Assembly: GCA_023426275.1 (NCBI GenBank)
Contig: JAFABC010000325.1
Coordinates: 1-31,629, forward strand
Reading direction: 5' to 3'
DNA length: 31,629 nt
Source of the DNA: Pseudomonadota bacterium
GTDB taxonomy: Bacteria; Desulfobacterota; Desulfovibrionia; Desulfovibrionales; Desulfovibrionaceae
Shown one piece after another: positions 1 through 8,667 of this stretch; within the stretch, counting starts at the first letter, position 1; each line of letters opens with the position of its first letter. The notes beneath the pieces are model-generated. The model did no database searches. It worked only from the letters and a program-made list of their open reading frames with translations, and was not told where the DNA came from. A program made the translations under genes and the position numbers.

Positions 1-2961
1 CCCCGGACCTGCCCGCGCCGCGCCCGGGCCGCGCGGCGGTGCCTCGTGCTCGGGCTGGTCTGGCTGCTTGCGGCCTGCTGGGGCGCGCCGGCGGCGGCCC
101 TGGACCTGGACCCCAGGCCCGAACGCGCGCCCGTGCGCCTGCCGGGCGGGCTTTTTGGCCGCAACACCCCGGTCGACGGGCTGTTGCGGGTCAAACTCTT
201 CACTAAAAAAGTCAAATATTCGCGCATCCTCGAAACCGAGCCCCTGGCCTGGACGCCGGCCGGGGAGGGCGGCGGGCTGGCCCTGACCGACGCCGCCGGG
301 CGGCGCGGACTGGCCTTTGGCCGGTTCAACGAAGTCGCCCTGGACCTGCGCGACGCCGATCCCGACAACCCGGCCCTGGCCGCGCTGTTCGTGCGCACGC
401 CGGATGGCCGGACCTTTGTCAGCGACCCCCTGGCCTGTGTGCGCCGGCTTGGCCCGGCCTACCGGGAACTGCTGGCCGCGCCCGGGGTGTCCGTGCCCGT
501 GGCCCGGGCCGCCTGGGCCGACAAGACGCCGCTGTATCTCGCCCGCCGGCTGCTCGACCTGCCTTTCGACGAGGTCTGGCGCGTGGCCGAGGACGGGCCG
601 TCCACCTTTGTCCAGCGCCGCTTCGACCGCGATCTGCTCGCCATCGGCGCGGTGGATCTGGTCATGCGCCGGCCGGTGCCGGTGCAGGTCAATATCGTGG
701 CCGCCCTGGACCCGGCCCACCCCCGGCAGCGCACCGTGCTGGACTGGTATGCCCTGGGCAAACAGGTCTTCGAGCTGCCCGACGGCCGCAGCGTGCTGCG
801 GGTCTACGTGGGCCGCGCCCTGCGCGCCACCTATCCCGGGCTTCGCGCCGCGCGCCTGAAGGAAATAAGCCTCATGTTCTTTCGCCAGCCCGAGGCCGAG
901 GTCCGCCGGGACAAGGTGGTGGAGCGGCTGGCCTTTATTCCCACGGGCATCGACCCGGCGGTGGTGGCCGCGGGCGGCCTGCCCGGCCGGCTGCCCACCC
1001 GGGTGCGCGAGCCCTTTGCCGGCACCAAACGTCTTTTTGTCAACGTGGGCCCGGCCGCCGCAGCCCTGGGGACCGCGCCCGGGGCCACGGCCGAAGCCGC
1101 CGTGCGCCTGCCGTCCATGGTGGCCGGCCGGCCGGGCGGGGCCTCCCTGGAAAGCGCGGTGCTCGCGCGCGTGTCGCCGCGCCGCGACACGCCGGCCTTT
1201 CTGGCCGCCGCCGACGAGCTGGCCACGAGCCTCGGCGCGGCCCCGGACATCGACCGGCCGGACGGCGGCGTGACCGTGACCCCGCTGTGGTCCCTGGCCC
1301 CGCCCCTGGTCTCGGGAAGCGTCCGGGGCGGTCCTGGCGACGATCCCGCCGCTTTGACGCCGGTCTATCTCTCGGGCGGGCAGGGGCTTTTTACGGCCAA
1401 AGGCGGGGTGCGCCTCTACCGCGCGCCCGCCGGCCTCGTGGCCGAGGGCCGGGCCGAGACCCTGCGCCTGGCCGTGGACGCGGCGTTTCGGCCGGCGGCG
1501 GACACGGACTATTTCTTTCGCCTGGACATTGGCGCGGCCCCGGGCCTTGCCGCCGTGGATCTCCTGGTCGCCCCGGCCGGCGGCGGCCCGGCCAGGACCT
1601 ATGCCTTGCGCCCGGGCGCGCCCACGCCCCTGCCCGATCTGCCGGCCGCCGTGGCCGGAGCGACGGTGCGCTTTGCCTTCACCGGCCGGGAATTTTCCCT
1701 GCCCCTGACCCGGGCCATGCTCGTGGCCGTGCCCAGGGGACAGCCCCATGTCGGGCTCTACGAGGCCAGACTCCCCTGGCCGGTGTCCGCCGGGGCCCGG
1801 CCGGAGACGGCCGGCCTTGGCCCGGGCGGGGTGGCGCGGTTTGTGCCGAAGGCGTCCCTGGGCCGGTTTTCCTGGCTGACCGCCGACTACGCCCTGGTCG
1901 GCGATCCGGTGGCCGTATCCGTGGCCGGCGGCGCACCGGCCCGGCCGGACACCCGCTCGGGCCTTGTGGCCGGACGGTTGCCCGACGAAAAGGGCGGCGC
2001 GGCCCCGGAGCAGGGCGGGGCGAGCCTCGGCGTGACCGGCCTGGAAGGGCGGGCCGGCGGCCGGCTGGAACTGACGCATCCGGTCTTTTCCGGGGACGTG
2101 TCCGCCTCCTGGCGGGATTTTTTCGCGGTCGCGCCCCTGGCCGCCCTGGACGGGACGCGCTTTGCCTCGGGCGGGGTGTCCGGGGAAACGGCCCGGCGCA
2201 TCCACACCGCCGACGACTGGCTCGACCTGGGGCCGGCCCGGCTGCCCGCCGCCGCCGCCACCGCCGCCGTTGCCAACGACAGGGCCTCGGCCCGGTTTTT
2301 CGCCCATCCCTGGTACGGCGTGTCCGCCCTGTGCTTCGAGACCGACCGGGGGCTCGATCTGGCCGGCTTTGCCCGGCCGCGCCGGGGCGGCGGCGGGGCC
2401 GGCGGTCCCGGCACCCTGGGCCGGGCGCTCTTGGCCGTGGGCCTGTGCCTCGTGGCCGGTCTCGGGCTGTGGCTTGTCGGCCGCGAGCGGCTGCGCGCCC
2501 TGGCCGCCCGGCCGGCCCGGTGGCTCCTCGATTTTCCGACCGCGCCCGGAGCGGCCCGGTCCCCGTCGGCCTGGAGCCTCGGCGCTTGCGGCTGCCTTGC
2601 GGCCGCAAGTTTCGTGTTGCCGCCTTTTGGCGGCCGGGTGGCCCTCGGGCTTGCGGCGGCGGCCCTGCTTCCGCTATGGCGGGTGCTCGCGCCGCGTGTG
2701 ACCGCCCGCACGGCGGCCCGGCTGCCGGGGGTGCACGCCTGGCTGGCGGCCGATCCCGGCCGCGTCTATTTCCTGGGCTTTGCCCTGTCCCTGCTTCTGG
2801 CCGCCGGCCTGCGCATCGCCGGCCTCGACCGGCTGACGGAATTTCTGGTCCGGGCCGGCCTCTACTGCCTGCTGGCCGGGCTGTACCTCGAAGTTGCGCC
2901 CGGGCGGGACGGTTCCCCGGCCGGCTTCCCCCCAACCCCCAATCCGGGCGACGCCCCCTGA
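1..2961 (+). CDS. Large exported membrane-anchored protein of unknown function, 5' end outside window
   Basis: The reading frame is open from the first base. The first possible start, GTG at 46, would give a signal peptide with no basic n-region, whereas the upstream codons read RRARAARRC followed by a hydrophobic stretch ending GAPAAA. The true start is therefore probably upstream of the window. After the signal peptide come about 750 residues with no membrane segment, rich in Ala, Gly and Pro and probably beta-rich, expected outside the cytoplasmic membrane. The last ~180 residues hold about five hydrophobic segments, beginning near codon 795 counted from position 46 (VGLCLVAGLGLWLV). It is followed 45 bases later by a flippase and then a sugar aminotransferase, so a role in envelope or exopolysaccharide assembly is possible by context only. 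I do not recognise a family. Confidence 0.75.
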   Translation, partial: PRTCPRRARAARRCLVLGLVWLLAACWGAPAAALDLDPRPERAPVRLPGGLFGRNTPVDGLLRVKLFTKKVKYSRILETEPLAWTPAGEGGGLALTDAAGRRGLAFGRFNEVALDLRDADPDNPALAALFVRTPDGRTFVSDPLACVRRLGPAYRELLAAPGVSVPVARAAWADKTPLYLARRLLDLPFDEVWRVAEDGPSTFVQRRFDRDLLAIGAVDLVMRRPVPVQVNIVAALDPAHPRQRTVLDWYALGKQVFELPDGRSVLRVYVGRALRATYPGLRAARLKEISLMFFRQPEAEVRRDKVVERLAFIPTGIDPAVVAAGGLPGRLPTRVREPFAGTKRLFVNVGPAAAALGTAPGATAEAAVRLPSMVAGRPGGASLESAVLARVSPRRDTPAFLAAADELATSLGAAPDIDRPDGGVTVTPLWSLAPPLVSGSVRGGPGDDPAALTPVYLSGGQGLFTAKGGVRLYRAPAGLVAEGRAETLRLAVDAAFRPAADTDYFFRLDIGAAPGLAAVDLLVAPAGGGPARTYALRPGAPTPLPDLPAAVAGATVRFAFTGREFSLPLTRAMLVAVPRGQPHVGLYEARLPWPVSAGARPETAGLGPGGVARFVPKASLGRFSWLTADYALVGDPVAVSVAGGAPARPDTRSGLVAGRLPDEKGGAAPEQGGASLGVTGLEGRAGGRLELTHPVFSGDVSASWRDFFAVAPLAALDGTRFASGGVSGETARRIHTADDWLDLGPARLPAAAATAAVANDRASARFFAHPWYGVSALCFETDRGLDLAGFARPRRGGGGAGGPGTLGRALLAVGLCLVAGLGLWLVGRERLRALAARPARWLLDFPTAPGAARSPSAWSLGACGCLAAASFVLPPFGGRVALGLAAAALLPLWRVLAPRVTARTAARLPGVHAWLAADPGRVYFLGFALSLLLAAGLRIAGLDRLTEFLVRAGLYCLLAGLYLEVAPGRDGSPAGFPPTPNPGDAP

Positions 2962-2962
2962 A

Positions 2963-2981
2963 CCGGGAGCAGCCCTCCCGG
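2963..2981 (+). other. Intergenic hairpin after the first gene
   Basis: CCGGGAG and CTCCCGG form a 7-bp stem around a five-base loop (CAGCC), starting two bases after the upstream stop codon. No T-run follows, so it is not a convincing terminator. The flippase start is 26 bases further on, and the two genes could still be co-transcribed. Confidence 0.4.
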
Positions 2982-3006
2982 CGACGCGCCCCAAGGACGT
3001 GCCCGC

Positions 3007-4266
3007 GTGAAGCGCTTTCTCAAACAGAATATCGTCATCCTCTTTCTGCTCAACTCCGGCAACCTGTTCAATTACCTGTTCCAGCTCGTGGTGGGCCGCT
3101 CCATGAGCCCGGCCGATTTCGGCGGGTTCAACGCGCTCAACTCCACCATGGTCATTTTCGCCGCGCCCCTGGCCATCGTGCCGCTGGTCATGGCCCGGTT
3201 CACGGCCCGTTTCGCCATCACCGACATGGGGCTCGTGCGCACGCTGTTTTCCCGGGCCGGGCTGTGGGCCGCCGGACTGGCCGCCGTGGCCTACGGCATC
3301 GGCGCGGCCTGCCTGCCGCTGCTCCAGTCGTTTCTGCACATCGAATCGGCCACGCCCGTGCTGCTCATGCTCGGGGTCATGGCCGGCTCGTTTATTCTGC
3401 CCGTGCCCTGGGGCATGTTGCAGGGGTTGCAACGCTTCACCGGCTACGGCATCGCCGGGGCGTCCAACGCCTTTTTCCGGCTGCTCGGGGCGCTGCTTTT
3501 CGTCGTGTCCCTGTCCCTTGGTATCAACGGCGCGCTGCTGGCCAGCCTGACCGGCATCGTGGCCGCCATCGCGGTCAACTGCGTGTTTTTGCGCGACGTC
3601 TTTCCCCTGGCCGGGTCGCCGCTGCCCAAGGGCCTGCTCAAGGAAGTGGGCGCCTATTCCGTCGGGATGCTCGTCTCCTCGGTCATCGTCATGATCCTCG
3701 GCAACCTGGACCTCGTGCTGGTGCGCCACTACTGCGACGCCGAGGGCGCGGGCCTCTACGCCACGGCGGCCATCCTCGGCCGCATCGCCTTCTACCTGCC
3801 GTCGGTGCTCATGAGCGTGCTTTTTACCGAGGCGGCCACGGCCAAGGAGTCCGGCCGCAACGACCTGTCCTCGCTGTGGACGTCCATGGGGCTGACGGCT
3901 CTGCTCGGCGGCGGCTTCGCACTTTTCTGCTTCCTGGGCTCGGATTTCGTGGTCAGGCTCCTGTTCGGGGCCGACTACACGGCCGCCGGCCCGCTGCTCG
4001 TGGTCATCAGCGCGGCCATGGCGCTTCTCTCAGTGGCCAATATTTTGTTCGTCTATTTCCAGGCCCGGTCGGAATTCGGCTTCGTCTGGTTCCAGGTGGC
4101 CGGGGTGGGACTTTTCCTCGGGCTGGTCACGGTCTACCATGGCACGCCCATGACCGTGGCCTGGCTGCTTTTTTCCGGCATCGCCGTCATGCTCGCGGGC
4201 TCGCTCGGCTGGCTGCTGTTGCGGGTGCGGGCCCGAAAAACCAAGGATGTTTCCCATGCAGGTTGA
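3007..4266 (+). CDS. Polysaccharide flippase (oligosaccharide flippase / MATE-like exporter family)
   Basis: A 419-residue, strongly hydrophobic protein with about 12-14 predicted membrane segments spread over its whole length. The N-terminus, with the segments LFNYLFQLVVGRSMSPADFG and FNALNSTMVIFAAPL, is typical of Wzx-like or PST-family polysaccharide transporters, in which a GR.L.P.DFG stretch follows the first helix. Such proteins move lipid-linked sugar units from the inner to the outer leaflet of the cytoplasmic membrane. The start is GTG, preceded by AAGGA ten bases upstream. The 3' end overlaps the next gene by 11 bases, implying translational coupling to a sugar aminotransferase, which fits synthesis and export of an amino-sugar-containing glycan. 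The substrate cannot be read from the sequence. Confidence 0.85.
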   Translation: MKRFLKQNIVILFLLNSGNLFNYLFQLVVGRSMSPADFGGFNALNSTMVIFAAPLAIVPLVMARFTARFAITDMGLVRTLFSRAGLWAAGLAAVAYGIGAACLPLLQSFLHIESATPVLLMLGVMAGSFILPVPWGMLQGLQRFTGYGIAGASNAFFRLLGALLFVVSLSLGINGALLASLTGIVAAIAVNCVFLRDVFPLAGSPLPKGLLKEVGAYSVGMLVSSVIVMILGNLDLVLVRHYCDAEGAGLYATAAILGRIAFYLPSVLMSVLFTEAATAKESGRNDLSSLWTSMGLTALLGGGFALFCFLGSDFVVRLLFGADYTAAGPLLVVISAAMALLSVANILFVYFQARSEFGFVWFQVAGVGLFLGLVTVYHGTPMTVAWLLFSGIAVMLAGSLGWLLLRVRARKTKDVSHAG

Positions 4267-5374
4267 ATTCTATCGCCATAGCCTTGAAGAGCGGGATCTC
4301 GACAATGTCCTGTCCGTCCTGCGCTCGGTCTTTCTGACCTCCGGTCCGGTGGGCGCGGCCTTCGAGGGCAAGTTCGCCGCCTACACCGGCCTGCCCCACG
4401 TGGTGGCCCTGGCCTCGTGCTCCGGGGCCATGCATCTGGCCCTGCTCGCCCTCGGCCTGCAGCCCGGCGACGAGGTCATCACCACGCCCATGACCTTTAT
4501 CGCCACCTCCACGGTCATCATGCACTGCGGGGCCAAACCCGTGTACGTGGACGTCGAGCCCGACACCGGCCTGCTCGACGCGGCCAAGGTGGAGGCCGCC
4601 ATCACGGCGCGCACCAAGGGCATTTTGCCCGTGCACCTCTACGGGGCCATGTGCGACATGCGGGCGTTGGCGGACGTGGCCAGGGCCCACGGACTTTTTC
4701 TCGTCGAGGACTGCGCCCACGCCGTGGAATCCTCGCGCGACGGCGTGCGCCCGGGCGAGCTGTCCACGGCCGCCTGCTACAGCTTTTACGCCACCAAGAA
4801 CCTGACCTGCGGCGAGGGCGGGGCCATCGCCTGTCACGACGAGGAAATGGCCCGCCTGTGCCGCCAGCTGGCCAACCACGGCATGAGCAAGAACGCCTCG
4901 GGCCGCTACCACGGCAAGTACGAGCACTGGGACATGGTGGCCGAGGGCTGGAAGTACAACCTGGACGACATCCGGGCCGCCCTGCTCGTGGACCAGATCG
5001 ACCGCCTGGACGGGCTGCACGCGAGGCGTCAGGCCATCGTGGACCGCTACGACGCGGGCTTCGCCGGCGCGCCCGGCATCGTGCGGCCCCGCGTGCCCGG
5101 CATCTCCGCCCACCACCTCTACACCCTGTGGGTGGACCCGGCGCGGCGCGACGCCATCCTGCACGAGCTCAAGGCGCGCGGCGTGGCCGTGGCCGTCAAC
5201 TACCGGGCCATCCATACCCTGACCTATCTGCGCGAGACCCTGGGCCATGCGCCCGGGGATTTTCCCGAGGCCGACCGCATCGGCCGCTCGACCATCACCC
5301 TGCCCCTGTATCCCAAGCTGACCGACGAGCAGATCGACTACGTCATCGAGACCGTGCGCGACGTGGCCAAATAA
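4256..5374 (+). CDS. DegT/DnrJ/EryC1/StrS-family sugar aminotransferase
   Basis: PLP-dependent aminotransferase of 372 residues, the usual size for enzymes that put an amino group on a nucleotide-linked keto-sugar. Visible family motifs are the early SGPVGAAFEGKFA and CSGAMHLAL stretch, GDEVITTPMTFIAT, the PLP-binding VEDCAHA (Asp), and SFYATKNLTCGEGGAI, in which the Lys should form the Schiff base. I chose ATG 4256 rather than the in-frame ATG at 4247 because AAGGA at 4243-4247 lies eight bases before it and overlaps the earlier ATG. It overlaps the flippase gene by 11 bases and precedes aroC by 16 bases. The product is likely an amino sugar for a surface polysaccharide; the exact sugar is unknown. 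Confidence 0.9.
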   Translation: MQVEFYRHSLEERDLDNVLSVLRSVFLTSGPVGAAFEGKFAAYTGLPHVVALASCSGAMHLALLALGLQPGDEVITTPMTFIATSTVIMHCGAKPVYVDVEPDTGLLDAAKVEAAITARTKGILPVHLYGAMCDMRALADVARAHGLFLVEDCAHAVESSRDGVRPGELSTAACYSFYATKNLTCGEGGAIACHDEEMARLCRQLANHGMSKNASGRYHGKYEHWDMVAEGWKYNLDDIRAALLVDQIDRLDGLHARRQAIVDRYDAGFAGAPGIVRPRVPGISAHHLYTLWVDPARRDAILHELKARGVAVAVNYRAIHTLTYLRETLGHAPGDFPEADRIGRSTITLPLYPKLTDEQIDYVIETVRDVAK

Positions 5375-5390
5375 CCGACCAGGAGGCCCC

Positions 5391-6452
5391 ATGAGCGGCA
5401 ACACCTTCGGCAGCCTGTTTCGGCTGACCACCTACGGCGAATCCCATGGTCCGGCCCTGGGCGGCGTCATCGACGGCTGCCCGCCGGGCGTGCCCCTGTC
5501 CGAGGCGGTCATCCAGCGCGACCTGGACCGCCGCCGGCCCGGAGCCGGGGGGATGACCGGCACGGCCCGCAAGGAGCCCGATGCCGTGCGCCTGCTCTCG
5601 GGCGTTTTCGAGGGCGAGACCACGGGCACGCCCATCGGTTTCGTCATCGAAAACACCAACCAGCGCTCCCGCGATTACGAGGCGGCCAAAAACCTGCTGC
5701 GCCCGGGCCATGCCGACGGCACCTATCTGGCCAAGTACGGCCGGCGCGATTATCGCGGCGGCGGCCGGGCCTCGGCCCGGGAAACGGCCGCCCGGGTGGC
5801 CGGCGGGGCCGTGGCCGGGGCCATGCTCGAACCCATGGGCGTGTCGGTTGCGGCCTACACCGTGGAATTCGGCGGCATTCCCGTCCAGACCGTGGACGCG
5901 GCCGGCGCGGCCGACCGGCCGTTTTGCGCCGCCGATCCGGCCCTGGTGCCGGCCTGGGAGGCCCGGGCCAGGGAGGCCATGTCCGTGGGCGACAGCCTGG
6001 GCGGCGTGGTCGAGGTCGTGGCCACGGGCGTGCCGGCCGGCCTGGGCGAACCGGTCTTCGACAAGCTCGACGCCCGGCTGGCCTATGCGCTCATGGGCGT
6101 GGGCGCGGTCAAGGGCGTGGAGATCGGCGCCGGTTTCGCCGCCGCCCGCCTGACCGGCTCGCGCAACAACGATCCCATTGTCTCGCCGCCGCAGTCCAAC
6201 AACGCCGGCGGCATTCTCGGCGGCATCGCCAACGGCCAGCCCATCGTGGTCCGGGCGGCGGTCAAGCCCATCCCCTCCATTGCCATGCCCCAGCGCACCA
6301 TGGACGTGCGCGGCAATCCGGCCGAGATCGTGGTCGGCGGCCGCCACGACCGGAGCGCCATTCCGCGCGTGGTGCCGGTGTTGCGGGCCATGGTGCTGTT
6401 GGTGCTGGCCGATATGGCCTTGTTGCAGTGCGCGGTGCATCCGCGGGCGTGA
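5391..6452 (+). CDS. aroC: Chorismate synthase
   Basis: Catalyses the last common step of aromatic amino-acid synthesis, converting 5-enolpyruvylshikimate-3-phosphate to chorismate with reduced FMN, in the cytoplasm. The 353-residue length is normal for the family. Diagnostic stretches are the start GNTFGSLFRLTTYGESHGPA, RPGHAD, GGGRASARETAARVAGGA, SNNAGGILGGIANGQPI and the C-terminal GGRHDRSAIPRVVPV. GGAGG stands just before the ATG. It follows the aminotransferase by 16 bases in the same direction, so a shared transcript with the glycan genes is likely even though the functions are unrelated. A hairpin with T-run follows 15 bases after the stop. Complete, with nothing odd. Confidence 0.97.
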   Translation: MSGNTFGSLFRLTTYGESHGPALGGVIDGCPPGVPLSEAVIQRDLDRRRPGAGGMTGTARKEPDAVRLLSGVFEGETTGTPIGFVIENTNQRSRDYEAAKNLLRPGHADGTYLAKYGRRDYRGGGRASARETAARVAGGAVAGAMLEPMGVSVAAYTVEFGGIPVQTVDAAGAADRPFCAADPALVPAWEARAREAMSVGDSLGGVVEVVATGVPAGLGEPVFDKLDARLAYALMGVGAVKGVEIGAGFAAARLTGSRNNDPIVSPPQSNNAGGILGGIANGQPIVVRAAVKPIPSIAMPQRTMDVRGNPAEIVVGGRHDRSAIPRVVPVLRAMVLLVLADMALLQCAVHPRA

Positions 6453-6467
6453 CCGTTCTTTCCGGGC

Positions 6468-6515
6468 GATGGCGGACGAACACGCGGCGTGTTTGCCCGC
6501 CATCCGGTGGTTTTT
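6468..6515 (+). terminator. Probable terminator of the aroC transcript
   Basis: GATGGCGG (6468-6475) pairs perfectly with CCGCCATC (6497-6504). The loop holds a second stem, AACACG with CGTGTT. The sequence then reaches TTTTT at 6511-6515, six bases beyond the stem. The gap to the T-run makes it imperfect but usable. Confidence 0.6.
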
Positions 6516-6929
6516 GCTAGAAAAAAAATATTTTGTTGCCGGCGGGTCTGCGGAAAAGGCAATGAGGTGTTTCCTTTTGACTCGACTTTTGGATTCTTTG
6601 CCCCAATTCTCCACATTACAGTAATTTATTGGAATAATTAAGTTTATATGCTGAAAAGAGGGGCCGCCGCAGAGGGTGAACCACTCTAACGCGCGGTTTT
6701 GTCTTGAATTCTCTTTTTTTTTCTCATAGCATATCAATAACCAGTGGGTTTTGTGTAATTTTTTCCGTGGTGCGATCCTTGCTCTCAATGGGGATTATCT
6801 TCGCGGATTTCTTCTTCTTGACACGTTGCAACGCCAGGGCCAGTTCCGGGCGAAGGCGGATCGAACCGGAACCATGGCTGGCTGACCATTGATGTAAGAT
6901 CGCGCGGCCGCATAACGAAGGAGGCGAAT
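6516..6929. other. AT-rich intergenic region, no gene seen
   Basis: About 400 bases much richer in A and T than the flanking genes, especially 6516-6760. A 62-codon open frame (6704-6892) has no ribosome binding site or recognisable composition and is not called. TTGACA occurs at 6818-6823 but has no -10 partner at the right distance. The promoter of the following operon must lie here but I cannot place it with confidence. No tRNA or recognised riboswitch was seen. Confidence 0.5.
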
Positions 6930-7163
6930 ATGGATGTACCCAGCAAGAGCAACAAGGCGTGGCAAGATATCGTCACCGGAAAAAAGACGTATCAGCTCAA
7001 ATTCCTTGCCGCCAAGATCCTGCTTGGCCGGCTGACCCGGGCCGTCAAGGAGGACCCCTCGCCCGAGAATATCAGCGCCAGCGTGGACCAGCTGTACGCG
7101 ATCTTCGCCAATAACGTGAACATGCCAAGTGTGCAGGATGATCTGAAAACTATCTTCGGCTAG
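6930..7163 (+). CDS. Small conserved-looking protein, function unknown
   Basis: A 77-residue soluble protein with AAGGAGG six bases before the ATG, one of the strongest ribosome binding sites in the window. The sequence is charged and probably mostly helical (for example KFLAAKILLGRLTRAVKED and SVDQLYAIFANN). There are no cysteines, no signal peptide and no membrane segment. It ends nine bases before the next gene, whose Shine-Dalgarno sequence overlaps this gene's stop codon, so the two are surely one operon. I recognise no family. Because the partner has a FIST-like C-terminus, this protein could be a small regulator or partner of it, but that is inference. Confidence 0.75.
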   Translation: MDVPSKSNKAWQDIVTGKKTYQLKFLAAKILLGRLTRAVKEDPSPENISASVDQLYAIFANNVNMPSVQDDLKTIFG

Positions 7164-7172
7164 GAGGTTGAT

Positions 7173-8174
7173 ATGCGACAGGCCATTATCAGCGTAGCGG
7201 ATGTCAAGCAGATGATCGAGTCGGGACGCAAGCTCCTTCTGGCCGGAGACGAGGACGCCCTGCGCCAACTGCCCAAGGGAGACTGGATCGCCGGCACGAT
7301 CCCGTACTTCATCTCGGCCGAAAAGGGCGGCATGGTCAGTCGCGAGCTGATTTGCGCCACGGACATCACGGACATCGTGGCCTCCATCGACATCGTCGCC
7401 TACGATGCCAACAGCCTGGCCCGGGTCTACGCCGAGGGTCCCAAGCACGGTTTCAGCTTCATCATCATTCCCGCGGCCAGCAAGACCCATCTTTCCTTCG
7501 CCCTCAATGCCCCCAACTATAAAGATTTCGGCGTGCGCCCCCTCATCGGCTGGGTGGCCGGCGTGCATCTGAGCGATCTGGGCAAGAAGACCCCCAAGGT
7601 CATCAACGGCCAGACCGGCGACGTCCTCGAGGAAGGCGCCCTGGTGCTCCAGGCCCAGCTGCCCGAGGGCAAGGTGGCCGAAATCGGCATCATCAATCTT
7701 TTCGAGCAGGGCGACGGCGACATCCTGACCTTCACCTCCGACGACTTCGCGGCCAAGGAAGTGATGGTCAACGGCGAGAAACGCAATTTCGCCGCCTACA
7801 TCGTGAAGAACAAGCTCGACACCAAGGTCCCGCTCGTGGCCGACTACTACGGGGCCATGGTCAATATCAGCTTCCAGGACGTGGACGAGGTGGAAGGCCA
7901 GGTGAAGTTCTACGCCCCGGTCTTCTCCGGCATCCGCTACAAACATGCCCGCCCCGTGGCCGACTACGTCAAGGTTTTCAACGACCGCCTGGGCAAGGAA
8001 TGCTCCATCGAGTCCAGCCGGGTGGCCTTCTCCTGCAATTGCATCCTCAATTACCTGTATTCCGAGCTGGAAGGCAAAAAGACCGATCCGTTCACCGGTC
8101 CCGTGACCTACGGCGAGATCGCCTACCAGTTGCTCAACCAGACCCTGGTGTATCTGGAGATCATGGACGTCTGA
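7173..8174 (+). CDS. Protein of unknown function with FIST-like C-terminal segment
   Basis: A 333-residue soluble protein with no signal peptide or membrane segment; GGAGG precedes the ATG by five bases and overlaps the upstream stop. The N-terminus contains LPKGDWIAGTIPYFISAEKGG. Near the C-terminus, VAFSCNCILNYLY followed by FTGPVTYGEIAYQLLNQT recalls the end of FIST ligand-sensing domains (a Cys-containing strand, then GEI and NQT). That resemblance is by eye only and an unrelated DUF family is equally possible. Codon use matches the highly expressed genes of this window (strong C/G third positions, clean ribosome sites). The two terminator-like hairpins downstream suggest the pair forms a self-contained transcript. 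Confidence 0.75.
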   Translation: MRQAIISVADVKQMIESGRKLLLAGDEDALRQLPKGDWIAGTIPYFISAEKGGMVSRELICATDITDIVASIDIVAYDANSLARVYAEGPKHGFSFIIIPAASKTHLSFALNAPNYKDFGVRPLIGWVAGVHLSDLGKKTPKVINGQTGDVLEEGALVLQAQLPEGKVAEIGIINLFEQGDGDILTFTSDDFAAKEVMVNGEKRNFAAYIVKNKLDTKVPLVADYYGAMVNISFQDVDEVEGQVKFYAPVFSGIRYKHARPVADYVKVFNDRLGKECSIESSRVAFSCNCILNYLYSELEGKKTDPFTGPVTYGEIAYQLLNQTLVYLEIMDV

Positions 8175-8187
8175 ACCAGCCTCCAAA

Positions 8188-8227
8188 CGACGGCCCGGCC
8201 GGCACCTCGGCCGTCGGGACCGGTTTT
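8188..8227 (+). terminator. Weak terminator after the two-gene operon
   Basis: CGACGGCC (8188-8195) pairs with GGCCGTCG (8209-8216) around a 13-base loop, 14 bases after the stop codon. Only a four-base T-run (8224-8227) follows, so termination here may be partial. Confidence 0.5.
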
Positions 8228-8325
8228 AAGGCGTATGCCCGGGGTCGCCGCCGCCCACCGGAAAGGCGGACCGACGTTTCCGCGGCGTCGGGGCGGCCGC
8301 CGGGCTATGCGAAACCTCGAGGAGT

Positions 8326-8376
8326 GGGAGGCCGTGACGTCGGTTGGGGAACCGGCGAAGCGGCCTCCCCTTTTTT
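8326..8376 (+). terminator. Strong intrinsic terminator
   Basis: GGGAGGCCG (8326-8334) pairs perfectly with CGGCCTCCC (8361-8369) and TTTTTT follows after one base (8371-8376). This is the best-formed plus-strand terminator in the window. It lies 150 bases after the nearest upstream stop, so it either backs up the weak terminator at 8188-8227 or ends a short untranslated RNA. Confidence 0.8.
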
Positions 8377-8667
8377 GGTGATTCCCGGCGGGGGCCTCCG
8401 CCGGCACGTCCACACAGCCCTGCGCCGTTGCTGAAAAAAACGTTCTTTCCCCGGAAAAAGGACAGGCTGTTGCCTGGGCCAGGGCAATGGGATAGAGCTG
8501 GGCGCAATGCACGAGAACCCGCACCCCTTTGTGACGGCCACGCGCGCAATCGTCGGCGTGCGCCGCGCAATCTCCATGGAGTCGTAACCGGGGCTGGCTA
8601 GAAGCTGGCAGGTTTGATGGAAGGTTTGCTTCCTGCCCGCCAACACGCCGTCCCTTGAGGTGATGAC
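8377..8667. other. Intergenic region ahead of the acyltransferase gene, no gene seen
   Basis: About 290 bases without a supported gene. CCGGCGG and CCGCCGG near 8385-8404 can pair but no T-run follows. Nothing resembling a complete promoter, riboswitch or RNA gene was recognised. Long minus-strand open frames crossing it are composition artefacts. Confidence 0.5.

Noticed and set aside
1287..4337. 1016-codon plus-strand open frame spanning the first gene and the flippase
   Set aside because: It is an alternative frame of two well-supported genes, very rich in Arg, Gly and Pro as expected from shifted high-GC codons, and has no ribosome site or domain.
6818..6823. TTGACA as promoter of the two-gene unknown operon
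   Set aside because: No acceptable -10 sequence at 15-19 bases downstream.
6704..6892. 62-codon frame in the AT-rich gap
   Set aside because: No Shine-Dalgarno sequence, no recognisable pattern, and the frame crosses a change in base composition.
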